Positions 1 through 6,192 are shown, numbered from the stretch's first letter. The stretch is DNA of 7,265 nt from an uncultured Chloroflexota bacterium (GCA_937864975.1 CALMDI010000221.1:1-7265), one strand, 5' to 3'. A program made the numbers and translations. The notes: generated by a model from the sequence alone, not told the origin.

Positions 1-71
1 GTCGGCAAATTCGACTCAGGCAGCTCGAAAAATTCCTCTGCCGTAAGCTTGGTCGTTGTGTGGTCTGTCAT
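1..71 (-). CDS. Uma2-family (DUF820) protein, N-terminal fragment cut by window edge
   Basis: Only the first 23 codons are present, read from an ATG at 71-69; the gene continues past the left edge. The visible peptide contains the stretch KLTAEEFFELPESN, which matches the usual opening of Uma2-family proteins (PF05685, a PD-(D/E)XK nuclease-like fold): a short polar leader, then LTxEEFxxLPES. An AGGA ribosome binding site lies 7 nt before the ATG, and an extended -10 element lies about 30 bases upstream, so this is a real gene start. Uma2 proteins occur in many copies in Cyanobacteria and Chloroflexota, and their cellular role is poorly defined. The catalytic region is outside the window, so the family call rests on this short N-terminus alone. 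Confidence 0.65.
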   Translation of the reverse strand, partial: MTDHTTTKLTAEEFFELPESNLP

Positions 72-97
72 CTCAAATTCCTGCTTTATGTCCCTCT

Positions 98-106
98 ATT
101 ATGCCA
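98..106 (-). promoter_or_regulatory. Extended -10 promoter element for the Uma2-type gene
   Basis: Read on the minus strand this is TGG followed by CATAAT, a TGn extended -10 with five of six matches to TATAAT. No good -35 box lies 16-18 bases upstream, which is typical of extended -10 promoters. The expected transcription start falls near position 91, leaving a leader of about 20 nt that includes the AGGA ribosome binding site of the gene starting at 71. It lies just downstream of the glnA terminator, so the Uma2-type gene would be expressed separately from glnA. Confidence 0.45.
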
Positions 107-130
107 TAAATGCTGCTGGCTCCGAGAAAC

Positions 131-154
131 GAAAAGCCGCCTGTGACGGCGGCT
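131..154 (-). terminator. Intrinsic terminator of glnA
   Basis: On the minus strand AGCCGCC and GGCGGCT form a perfect 7-bp GC-rich stem around a 6-nt loop (GTCACA). The stem runs into TTTTCGTTTC, a moderate T tract. It starts about 50 nt after the glnA stop codon and separates glnA from the Uma2-type gene. Confidence 0.75.
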
Positions 155-203
155 CGTTCGATTGCGTAGGGGAGAGGCAAACCCCGCCCCCGCGTGTGGC
201 GCT

Positions 204-1667
204 TTAGAAGTCGTAGTACATCGTGAACTCGTAGGGATGCGGGCGCATCGCCACGGGGTCACCCTCGTTAAGCTGCTTGTAGCTTACGTACGTGTCGATG
301 AAATCCTCGGTGAACACGTCGCCCTGAAGCAGATACTCGTGATCCGCCGCGAGCGCCTTGAGCGACTCGCCCAGGCTGCCCGGCACGACCGGAGTCTTGA
401 TATGCGTCTCTTCGTACAGGTCGTAGTCCGCTGGCTCGCCCGGCTCAGTCCGGTTCTTGATGCCGTCCAGACCCGCCAGCAGCATCGCCGAGAAGGCGAG
501 GTAGGGGTTGGCGGTCGGGTCGGGCGCGCGGAACTCGATGCGCTTCGCCTTCGGGCTGGTGCTGTACATCGGGATGCGAATCGCCGCCGAGCGGTTGCGC
601 GCGGAGTACACGAGGTTGACGGGTGCTTCATACCCCGGCACGAGGCGGTGATAGCTGTTCGTGGTCGGCGCGGCGAACGCCAGAATCGACGGCGCGTGCT
701 TCAGGATGCCGCCGATGTAATACAGCGCCGTCTGGCTCAGCATCGCGTAGCCTTCTTTGTCGAAGAACAGGTTGCCGCCGTCTTTCCACAGGCTCTGGTG
801 GCAGTGCATCCCGGAGCCGTTGTCGCCAAAAATCGGCTTGGGCATGAAGGTGACGGTGTAGCCGTTCTTGTAGGCGACATTCTTGATGATGTACTTGTAG
901 AACTGAAGCGTGTCCGCCATCTTCAGCATCGAATTGAAGCGAATGTCGATTTCCGCCTGTCCCGCGCCGCCGACTTCGTGGTGATGCACTTCGATGTCGA
1001 TCCCGACCGAACGCAGCGTGGCGGTCATCAGGGCGCGCAGGTCGTGCAGCTTGTCGACGGGCGCGACCGGGAAGTAGCCTTCCTTGATGCGTGGGCGATA
1101 CGCCAGGTTCGGCGTGCCGTTCTGTCCGGTGTTCCAGAAGCCCGAGCTGGAATCCACTTCATAGAACGAGCTATTTTCCGAGGAACCCCAGCGCGCGCTG
1201 GTGAAAATGTAGAATTCCGCTTCGGGTCCGAAGAAGGCGACGTCGGCGATGCCGCTCTTACGCAGGTACTCCTCCGCCCGACGCGCCACGCCGCGAGGAT
1301 CCCGCGGGTAAGGGTCCAGGTTAATGTCCACCACGTCGCACAGCAGGCTGAGCGTCGTCATCGCCGGAACCGGGTCGATGAAGGCGGTCGATGGATCGGG
1401 GATCAGGTTCAGGTCGGAATTGTTGATCGCCTGAAAGCCGCGGATGCTGGAGCCATCAAAGCCCAGCCCCTCGGTGAACATATCTTCCTTGAAGTTATCG
1501 AACGGGACGGTGAAATGCTGCATCACGCCGCGAATGTCAGTGAACTTCACGTCGACTTCCTTGACGTCGTTCTCGCGCGCCCAGTCGAGCAGGGCGGCGG
1601 GCGACGCCGCAACGTCGGCGGGTGGCACGAGTGCGGGTTCGTCGCTCTTTCGCTCTTTGGTGAACAT
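204..1667 (-). CDS. glnA: Type I glutamine synthetase
   Basis: This cytoplasmic enzyme makes glutamine from glutamate, ammonia and ATP, the central ammonia-assimilation step, and works as a dodecamer. The 487-residue product has the full type I pattern: FDGSSI at 70-75, GPEAEFY at 147-153, metal and substrate residues E231 and E239 (HHHEV and GQAE), the ATP motif KPIFGDNGSGMHCHQSL at 277-293, the flap NSYHRLVPGYEAP at 337-349, RNRSAAIRIP at 357-366 and EFRAPDPTANPYL at 378-390 (E378, R380). Y415 in the segment DYDLYEE lines up with the tyrosine adenylylated in the beta subclass, so adenylylation is possible but unproven. The ATG at 1667 has GGAG 8 nt upstream. About 25 residues precede the usual start of the family; the good ribosome binding site supports keeping them. 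The product is complete, with no broken motif. It is divergent from a proline dehydrogenase gene. Confidence 0.97.
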   Translation of the reverse strand: MFTKERKSDEPALVPPADVAASPAALLDWARENDVKEVDVKFTDIRGVMQHFTVPFDNFKEDMFTEGLGFDGSSIRGFQAINNSDLNLIPDPSTAFIDPVPAMTTLSLLCDVVDINLDPYPRDPRGVARRAEEYLRKSGIADVAFFGPEAEFYIFTSARWGSSENSSFYEVDSSSGFWNTGQNGTPNLAYRPRIKEGYFPVAPVDKLHDLRALMTATLRSVGIDIEVHHHEVGGAGQAEIDIRFNSMLKMADTLQFYKYIIKNVAYKNGYTVTFMPKPIFGDNGSGMHCHQSLWKDGGNLFFDKEGYAMLSQTALYYIGGILKHAPSILAFAAPTTNSYHRLVPGYEAPVNLVYSARNRSAAIRIPMYSTSPKAKRIEFRAPDPTANPYLAFSAMLLAGLDGIKNRTEPGEPADYDLYEETHIKTPVVPGSLGESLKALAADHEYLLQGDVFTEDFIDTYVSYKQLNEGDPVAMRPHPYEFTMYYDF

Positions 1668-1942
1668 AGGACTTGCTCCGTTTTGTCAAACTTCACTAAG
1701 ATGGTCGAGTCTATTGCATTGTATTACGCGATCCATTCGACTTCTTGAGCAAAAAACAGCTAAATTCAGCACCTGTTCCTTGTGACATATACACAAAAGA
1801 TCGTGTGGAGCCGACACCTTTGAGGCTGCCCGCTCGTGAGCGCGCCATTCGCCATCGGTCGACTCGTGCGGATTTTCCTTTTCGTCTTCGCTCAGGCTAC
1901 ACTACGGGCGATTGGCGCGATTGATACTTGACCGAGGCATGG
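1668..1942. promoter_or_regulatory. Divergent regulatory region between glnA and the proline dehydrogenase gene
   Basis: No gene is visible in these 275 bases. Its left two-thirds is more AT-rich than the neighbouring genes. It must hold the glnA promoter (minus) and the proline dehydrogenase promoter (plus). On the minus strand a -10-like TACAAT lies at 1723-1718, with no convincing -35 at normal spacing. On the plus strand a weak TACACT lies at 1898-1903. Neither is a strong assignment. A dyad at 1780-1796 is listed separately. Confidence 0.5.
1780..1796. promoter_or_regulatory. TTGTG-N7-CACAA dyad, candidate operator upstream of glnA
   Basis: Perfect 5-bp arms TTGTG and CACAA flank the spacer ACATATA. 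The site lies about 113 bases upstream of the glnA start and about 147 bases upstream of the proline dehydrogenase start. The half-site TGTGA resembles Crp/Fnr-family sites, but the total spacing is one base shorter than the classical TGTGA-N6-TCACA. It also does not fit the TGTNA-N7-TNACA pattern of GlnR/TnrA. A regulatory role is inferred only from the symmetry and position. Confidence 0.3.
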
Positions 1943-2866
1943 ATGCTGCGACGATTTCTGCTTTACCTCTCCGCCGCTGCCTGGGCGCGGCGCATGGTCA
2001 CGGGTTGGGGAATGGCGCGCGGCGTCGCGCGGCGCTTTGTCGCCGGGGAAACGCTCGACGACGCGATGACGGTCACGCACACTCTGAATGCCGCCGGGCT
2101 GGCGGTCACGCTCGATTACCTGGGCGAGAGCATTCACAAGGCAAAGGATACCGAGCCTGTCGTCGCCGCGTACCGGGCGGTACTGGAGCGCATTGCCGCC
2201 GAGAACGCGCGGTCGAGCATCTCGCTCAAGCTGACTCATCTTGGATTAGATATCAGCGAAGACTTGTGCCAGGCGAACCTGCGCCACATCCTGACCGACG
2301 CGCAGGCGCTTGGCGTTCCGGTCACCATCGACATGGAGAGCAGCGTCTATACCGATGCCACGCTGCGTATCTACCGCACCATGCGTGACGAGTACGGTTT
2401 CGCCAACGTCAGCGCCGTGATTCAGGCGTACCTGTACCGCAGCGCCGACGACATGCGCGCGCTTGCCAGCGAAGGCGCGCACATTCGCCTGTGCAAAGGC
2501 GCGTATTTAGAGCCGCCGGAGGTTGCCTATCCCGACAAAGCCGACGTCGACGCGAATTACGTGCGGCTGATGCAGGACTTCCTGCAAGCGCCGCCGCCCG
2601 CCTATCTCTGTATCGCCACGCACGACGAGACCATGATTGCCGCCGCGGAAACGTTTATCCGCGAGCGTGCCATCGGGCGCGACCGCTTCGAGTTTCAGAT
2701 GCTCTACGGCATTCGCCCGCAGCGGCAGCAGGCGCTCGCCGCCGCAGGCTACCTCGTGCGGATTTACGTGCCGTTTGGCGAGGCGTGGTATCCCTACTTC
2801 ATGCGGCGTCTGGCGGAGCGTCCCGCGAACCTGTGGTTTTTCGCGCGCAGCCTGTTCCGCCGCTAA
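1943..2866 (+). CDS. Proline dehydrogenase, monofunctional
   Basis: This FAD enzyme oxidises L-proline to 1-pyrroline-5-carboxylate and passes electrons to the quinone pool; it would lie on the inner face of the membrane. The 307-residue product covers just the PRODH TIM barrel (the domain shared with PutA): SISLKLTHLGLD at 92-103, TIDMES at 128-133, IQAYLYR at 160-166, RLCKGAY at 182-188 with K185, HDETMI at 227-232, EFQMLYGIR at 250-258, YVPFGEAWYPY at 275-285 and RRLAERP at 288-294. The two arginines of the last motif bind the proline carboxylate in this family. There is no DNA-binding or aldehyde dehydrogenase domain, and no P5C dehydrogenase gene is in the window. The ATG at 1943 has GAGG 5 nt upstream and yields the typical opening MLRRFLLYLS. 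An in-frame TTG at 1928 would add five residues and is less likely. Confidence 0.93.
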   Translation: MLRRFLLYLSAAAWARRMVTGWGMARGVARRFVAGETLDDAMTVTHTLNAAGLAVTLDYLGESIHKAKDTEPVVAAYRAVLERIAAENARSSISLKLTHLGLDISEDLCQANLRHILTDAQALGVPVTIDMESSVYTDATLRIYRTMRDEYGFANVSAVIQAYLYRSADDMRALASEGAHIRLCKGAYLEPPEVAYPDKADVDANYVRLMQDFLQAPPPAYLCIATHDETMIAAAETFIRERAIGRDRFEFQMLYGIRPQRQQALAAAGYLVRIYVPFGEAWYPYFMRRLAERPANLWFFARSLFRR

Positions 2867-2880
2867 ACGGGAGACATTCG

Positions 2881-2892
2881 CGATTTAAATCG
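2881..2892. repeat. 12-bp perfect palindrome next to a promoter
   Basis: CGATTTAAATCG is its own reverse complement. It lies between the proline dehydrogenase stop (2866) and the -35 box of the next gene, and its last base is the first base of that box. It is AT-rich at the centre and has no loop or T tract, so it is a poor terminator. A protein-binding site is possible. A 12-base palindrome can also arise by chance in intergenic DNA. Confidence 0.35.
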
Positions 2893-2921
2893 TGACACAG
2901 TATATTCTTAGCAGCTATAAA
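2892..2921 (+). promoter_or_regulatory. Sigma-70-type promoter of the small membrane protein gene
   Basis: GTGACA at 2892-2897 matches the -35 consensus at five of six bases. TATAAA at 2916-2921 matches the -10 at five of six, with an 18-base spacer. A start of transcription near 2928 would give a leader of about 16 nt that includes the AGGGGG ribosome binding site at 2933-2938, 5 nt before the ATG at 2944. Confidence 0.55.
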
Positions 2922-2943
2922 TCTTCGTCTCTAGGGGGATACG

Positions 2944-3447
2944 ATGACCATTTTGTGGGTTATTTTTCTGGCGCTGCACATCTTCTTCGCGGGTATGGCG
3001 CTGTCACAAATTCCGGTTGGACTCTTCTTTCGGCGCGCGCTCGCCAGAGCGGCTGGGACACCAGGAGAATTAAGTATTTTGGCGACCCAGGGCGAAGTAA
3101 TCGGCAACCTGGGGCAGTACGGCGGCATTGGGCTGCTGCTGACCGGGCTGGCGCTGCTGGGCGTCAACCGCTACGGCACGACCTTCGGCTTGCTCGGTTT
3201 GTTCGCGCCGACCCCAACATGGCTGTTTATCAAGCAGGTCGTCTATATCCTTATCGTCGTGATTCTTGTCGTCGCGCTCACCCCCGCGAGCAAGCGCGCG
3301 ATTGCCGCGCTCAAGGGAGCGGCGCAGAGCGCCTCGTCCGTGACGCCGGAAGTCCGCGAGGCATCTGCGAAGGTCGCACAAATTTCGCTGATCATCGACC
3401 TGCTGGTGATTGTGAACGTCATTCTTGCGGTCTGGAAACCCACCTGA
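2944..3447 (+). CDS. Small four-helix integral membrane protein, DUF2269-like
   Basis: I do not recognise a specific function. The 167-residue product has four likely membrane helices: about 2-20, 54-73, 93-113 and 145-164. A basic loop follows helix 1 (RRALARA), and a basic, polar loop at about 115-143 separates helices 3 and 4. His12 lies within helix 1, and a WLFIK motif at 93-97 opens helix 3. A helix-1 histidine and a W-x-x-x-K entry to a later helix recall the DUF2269/CopD group of small membrane proteins, but the similarity is recalled by eye and weak. A strong ribosome binding site (AGGGGG, 5-nt spacer) and its own promoter make the start secure. It is probably a single-gene transcript, closed by the hairpin at 3464-3486. 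The preceding proline dehydrogenase gene ends 77 bases upstream, so partial co-transcription cannot be excluded. Confidence 0.75.
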   Translation: MTILWVIFLALHIFFAGMALSQIPVGLFFRRALARAAGTPGELSILATQGEVIGNLGQYGGIGLLLTGLALLGVNRYGTTFGLLGLFAPTPTWLFIKQVVYILIVVILVVALTPASKRAIAALKGAAQSASSVTPEVREASAKVAQISLIIDLLVIVNVILAVWKPT

Positions 3448-3463
3448 TCGCAGGCGGAAACCC

Positions 3464-3486
3464 GGCGCGTCGAGCGCCCCGTTTTT
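3464..3486 (+). terminator. Intrinsic terminator between convergent genes
   Basis: GGCGC (3464-3468), loop GTCGA and GCGCC (3474-3478) form a short GC stem, followed by CCG and TTTTT (3482-3486). It ends the transcript of the membrane protein gene, 16 nt after its stop. The T tract overlaps the stop codon of the convergent LysM gene (TAA on the minus strand, 3487-3485). The same hairpin could also weakly terminate the minus-strand transcript, where it is followed by GGGTTT. Confidence 0.6.
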
Positions 3487-4660
3487 ATCCCCCGCCAACT
3501 TCTGTCCAATAGCCAGTTCCGGTGTCAGGAGACGCCGTGATCGCGTAAACCGCTCCGTCCGGCGTCGTGACGTAGGTGGTGTAAGACACACGCCCCGCTG
3601 CCTGCCGCTGCATGTCGTACCCCTGCTCCTGCGCCAGCCCCCAACCGAGCGGGCTGTCGGGACCGCCAAGCTGATTCCAGACGATACCGAACCCGCGCCG
3701 CGCCGGGACGCGATCCGCGGGCACCTCGTCGTACTCCGCGTCGGGCATCCCCTCGATAAACGTATCCGGGAACACCTGTACCCGCCGGTCATTCGTCAGC
3801 ACGTAAATCTCGCTCGTGTCGGACATGTACAGCATCGCGCCGTTCTCGAACGGCTGCCACACGGCGAACACCACGCGCGGCGGCTCGTCGGCGCAGCGCG
3901 GCAGCCCTGTGACCTCTCCGAGCCACGCCTGCGAGCAGACCACGTTCACCGTAATATCCCGCGTCGTGTGTTCGGCGGATCCAACGGCTTCCAGCCGGAA
4001 GCGAACGGGTCCCGCGTAGTGAAAGGGCTGGATGGTGAGCGCGTGCTGACCCGGCAGACTTGCCGCGTGGAGCGGGCGCTCGCACGGCGCGGTTTCATCC
4101 GCCGGGCAGGGGTAGAAAAAAACCTGCCCGCCCGTCGCATCCCACGTAAATGTCACGCCTTCGAGGTTCGGCGCGGGGTCTGCGCTCGCACTTAATGAGC
4201 GGATTTCCGCTTCCGCGACCGCCAGCAGTTCGGCTTCCCGCGGCAGCGCAGGTTCCGCCGCGACCCCCGCCGCGCTCGTGCCGGGGATCCAGATCGTCGC
4301 GCCGACCGGCAGCGCGCCGGGGTCGTCGAGACAGTTGAGGACGGCAAGCTGCGTCACGGTCAGGTTGTCCACCCCCGCGATCAGGTCGCCCAGTCGGTCG
4401 CCGGGACGAATCACATAGGGAACGAAACCCGGCATTTGCGGCGCGATGCATGTTGCCGAGCGCGCGTCGCTGCCGGGCGCAATCGGCGTCAGTTCGGGCG
4501 CCGCGCCGATGGCGGGCTGTAGGGTGGCGGCGCTGGTCGCGGTCGCCTGCGCGCTGCCGATGACGGAGCCAAAACCGGGAGTCGCCGTCGGCTCCTGCGC
4601 CGCCGCGATGCCGGTCAGTACGAGCAGAATCACGATCACCATTGGAACGTAACGTCGCAT
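3485..4660 (-). CDS. Secreted LysM-domain protein
   Basis: This is probably an exported, cell-wall-associated protein of 391 residues. A signal peptide spans about 1-21 (MRRY, then a hydrophobic core, then AAA before QE). An Ala/Thr/Pro-rich linker covers roughly 22-65. A LysM domain at about 81-127 (YVIRPGDRLGDLI through to GATIWIPG) would bind N-acetylglucosamine polymers such as peptidoglycan. A beta-rich middle domain spans about 165-242. An aromatic-rich C-terminal domain at about 263-378 carries QPFENGAMLY, DTFIEGMPD, RRGFGIVWNQ and LGWG; I recall this pattern from extracellular proteins of Chloroflexota, without a known function. Six cysteines (71, 110, 185, 193, 242, 256) suggest three disulfides. 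The ATG at 4660 has AGAGGA 8 nt upstream; an in-frame TTG at 4678 lies upstream of it and is disfavoured. The binding role is inferred from the domain only. Confidence 0.82.
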   Translation of the reverse strand: MRRYVPMVIVILLVLTGIAAAQEPTATPGFGSVIGSAQATATSAATLQPAIGAAPELTPIAPGSDARSATCIAPQMPGFVPYVIRPGDRLGDLIAGVDNLTVTQLAVLNCLDDPGALPVGATIWIPGTSAAGVAAEPALPREAELLAVAEAEIRSLSASADPAPNLEGVTFTWDATGGQVFFYPCPADETAPCERPLHAASLPGQHALTIQPFHYAGPVRFRLEAVGSAEHTTRDITVNVVCSQAWLGEVTGLPRCADEPPRVVFAVWQPFENGAMLYMSDTSEIYVLTNDRRVQVFPDTFIEGMPDAEYDEVPADRVPARRGFGIVWNQLGGPDSPLGWGLAQEQGYDMQRQAAGRVSYTTYVTTPDGAVYAITASPDTGTGYWTEVGGG

Positions 4661-4693
4661 AGCCGCTGTCCTCTGCAATTCGTTTCGTTACGA

Positions 4694-4722
4694 ACCATAG
4701 CGTAGACTGCCAAGCACGACAA
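4694..4722 (-). promoter_or_regulatory. Possible promoter of the LysM gene
   Basis: On the minus strand TTGTCG (4722-4717) and TATGGT (4699-4694) are 17 bases apart, each matching four of six consensus bases. The start codon is at 4660. A small dyad, TTCGT-T-ACGAA at 4684-4694, overlaps the downstream edge of the -10. I see no clear terminator between the BrkB-family gene and this gene, so the LysM gene may instead be read from the upstream gene. Confidence 0.3.
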
Positions 4723-4755
4723 GCCACAAAGCCGTAACGCTCCGTACAGGCGGCG

Positions 4756-5802
4756 TTAGTCGCTCGATTCCGTTTCTGAGGGTTTGACTCGTCGGATACC
4801 CGTGGTGATCCCGCGAAGCCGCGCCGCGCGCCGCTGTCGCTGAGCTTCCATCAGTGCCGCCTTGTGTTCTTCGCCGTCCGTCTCGTCAAAGGCGACGTTG
4901 GCGTTGCGGGCTTCGCGGCGGGCTTGCGCTTCGTTAATCCACATCGCGTCGTCGTCGGGACGAATGGATGCGCCGTAATGCCGCGCCCACACCTCGGTGA
5001 ATTCCGCGCCGAACAGCAAAATCTGAGCGGAATAGTAAATCCACACGAGAATAGCGGTCAGCGACCCCGCAGCGCCAAACACCGACCCGACGTTCGCTCT
5101 GGAAAGATACAGTCCCACGACAAGCTGCCCGACGTAAAACAGGAACGCGGTGAAAAACGCGCCCACCCACAGGTCGTGCCAGCGGATCAGCACGTCGGGC
5201 AGGATTTTGAACACGGCGGCGATGAGCAGCGTCGTCATGCCGACGGTGATGACGAACTGCACCACCCGAACCAGCGTTTCGCCCGCCGGGTTTTGCGCCG
5301 TAAGCAGCATACTGCTGAGCGCCGTGTTCAGGAGCATCGTCGCAAGCAGCACCACACCCACCAGCATGACGACGGCGAAGGAGAACAGCCGCGTCTTAAG
5401 GAGTGCCGTCGGGGAGCGTCCCGGCGCGGGCTTGACTTCCCAGATTTTGTTGAGCGCGCCCTGAAGCTGCGCGAACAGCCCCGACGCCCCCCAGACCACG
5501 ACCGACATCCAGATGATGGTTCCCAGCAGATCGCTGCTCGCCGTCTGCCGGTTGTCGATCAGGTCGCGGATGAACTGCGCGCCGCTGTCCCCGACCGCGC
5601 CGCGAATGCTGTCGATCACGCTCGTCTGGATGGTGCTTTCGTCCAGAACCAGCCCCAGAAACAGCGCGATAATGATGAGCAAAGGGGATAAAGAGAAGAT
5701 TGTGTAGTAGGCAAGCGACGCCGCGATTCCCGCCGCGCCATCATCCGCCCACTCTTTCGCCGTTTCGCGTATCAAAAACAGGGATTGTTTGAGAACCGAC
5801 AT
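4756..5802 (-). CDS. YihY/BrkB-family inner membrane protein
   Basis: This 348-residue product belongs to the YihY/virulence factor BrkB family (PF03631), whose biochemical function is not settled. Six membrane segments are visible at about 26-54, 93-113, 138-165, 177-201, 210-233 and 244-268. Family landmarks include SLAYYTIFSLSPLL at 29-42, NKIWEV at 118-123, LPDVLIRWHDLWVGA at 201-215, and VFGAAGSLTAILVWIYYS at 241-258 leading into GAEFTEVWA. A charged cytoplasmic tail of about 75 residues follows, acidic in the middle (DETDGEE) and then basic (QRQRRAARLR). Length and layout are normal for the family. The ATG at 5802 has GAGGG 7 nt upstream. In-frame starts at 5850 and 5865 would lie upstream of the predicted transcription start and are rejected. 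Some databases label this family ribonuclease BN; that is an old misassignment. The LysM gene follows 95 bases downstream. Confidence 0.92.
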   Translation of the reverse strand: MSVLKQSLFLIRETAKEWADDGAAGIAASLAYYTIFSLSPLLIIIALFLGLVLDESTIQTSVIDSIRGAVGDSGAQFIRDLIDNRQTASSDLLGTIIWMSVVVWGASGLFAQLQGALNKIWEVKPAPGRSPTALLKTRLFSFAVVMLVGVVLLATMLLNTALSSMLLTAQNPAGETLVRVVQFVITVGMTTLLIAAVFKILPDVLIRWHDLWVGAFFTAFLFYVGQLVVGLYLSRANVGSVFGAAGSLTAILVWIYYSAQILLFGAEFTEVWARHYGASIRPDDDAMWINEAQARREARNANVAFDETDGEEHKAALMEAQRQRRAARLRGITTGIRRVKPSETESSD

Positions 5803-5838
5803 CGGATTGCCCTCAAAACGCCGACTCGTTCTGAAAGC

Positions 5839-5865
5839 AGAATACCACATGAGTCCGGTGTTCAA
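5839..5865 (-). promoter_or_regulatory. Promoter of the BrkB-family gene
   Basis: On the minus strand TGG plus TATTCT (5847-5839) forms an extended -10. TTGAAC (5865-5860) is a -35-like hexamer 15 bases upstream of TATTCT; the short spacing is tolerable with an extended -10. Transcription would begin near 5832, about 30 nt before the ATG at 5802. That agrees with the strong GAGGG ribosome binding site. Confidence 0.42.
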
Positions 5866-5900
5866 CCCTTGTCGGCGCGGGCGAAGTGAGGGGATTCACC

Positions 5901-5928
5901 CAAACAAAAAGCCTGCGTCCGCAGGCTT
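5901..5928 (-). terminator. Strong intrinsic terminator after the DUF4258/DUF2283 pair
   Basis: On the minus strand AAGCCTGC, loop GGAC and GCAGGCTT give a perfect 8-bp stem, running into TTTGTTTG. The first stem base is 15 nt past the DUF2283 stop codon. It isolates the two-gene unit from the BrkB-family promoter just downstream. Confidence 0.85.
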
Positions 5929-5943
5929 CGTGCGGGGCTTTCG

Positions 5944-6183
5944 TTAATGACCTGCCGCCGGGGCTTCTTCGACTTCGTTTTCTTCCGTGAGATATTCCAC
6001 GTCGACCCGATTCGGCGCATCGACCCACGTACTTGCATCTTCAATTTCCAGCCCGCACGCCCGCCCGTTCTCATCATACATGACCGCGATGCCGGGAATA
6101 CTCTCTGTGTCGGTGCGAAATGGATAAGCGCCCGTCAGAGCGATATAGAGCATGTCTTCTCGTGGGTCATATGTCAGCTTCAT
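5944..6183 (-). CDS. DUF2283 protein, likely antitoxin-like partner of DUF4258
   Basis: The 79-residue product matches the DUF2283 family (PF10049) along its length. It opens MKLTYDPREDMLYIAL, continues with PGIAVMYDENGRACGLEIEDAS at about 30-51, and ends in a variable tail, here acidic (EYLTEENEVEEAP). The family is a small beta-rich fold, often encoded next to DUF4258 genes, and is usually predicted to act as an antitoxin or partner; I know of no firm biochemical role. The ATG at 6183 has AGGAG at 6194-6190, 6 nt upstream, and the first two bases of that site (AG) are the last two bases of the TAG stop of the upstream DUF4258 gene. Translation of the two is therefore probably coupled. The strong terminator follows directly. 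The net acidic C-terminus would suit binding a basic partner. Confidence 0.85.
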   Translation of the reverse strand: MKLTYDPREDMLYIALTGAYPFRTDTESIPGIAVMYDENGRACGLEIEDASTWVDAPNRVDVEYLTEENEVEEAPAAGH

Positions 6184-6192
6184 AAAGCTCTC

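Noticed and set aside
162..1748. A 528-codon open frame on the plus strand, antisense to the whole of glnA.
   Set aside because: It is an artefact of GC-biased codon use in glnA. Its translation is rich in Arg, Val, His and Ala with no recognisable motif, whereas the minus strand encodes a complete glutamine synthetase.
1912..2388. A plus-strand frame overlapping the start of the proline dehydrogenase gene.
   Set aside because: The product is Arg/Ala/Gly/His-rich shadow sequence. The other frame carries all the PRODH motifs.
3070..3792. A 240-codon minus-strand frame spanning the membrane protein gene and the end of the LysM gene.
   Set aside because: It crosses two well-supported genes and a terminator. 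Its product is low-complexity Arg/Ser/Gly-rich sequence, and it has no family features.
4684..4694. TTCGT-T-ACGAA dyad before the LysM gene considered as a terminator of the BrkB-family gene.
   Set aside because: The stem is only 5 bp with a 1-base centre and no T tract, so it cannot fold as a terminator hairpin. At most it is a weak operator candidate.
4732..4746. Two copies of CCGTA ten bases apart.
   Set aside because: The units are too short, and only two copies are present, to call a repeat array or iteron.
4864..5691. A 275-codon plus-strand frame antisense to the BrkB-family gene.
   Set aside because: It is a shadow of a membrane protein gene, giving an implausible Arg/Gln/His/Asp-rich product, and it lacks a ribosome binding site.
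4756..5802. A ribonuclease BN label for the BrkB-family gene.
   Set aside because: The label is a historical misassignment. The protein is a six-helix membrane protein with no nuclease motif; true RNase BN is a metallo-beta-lactamase-fold enzyme.
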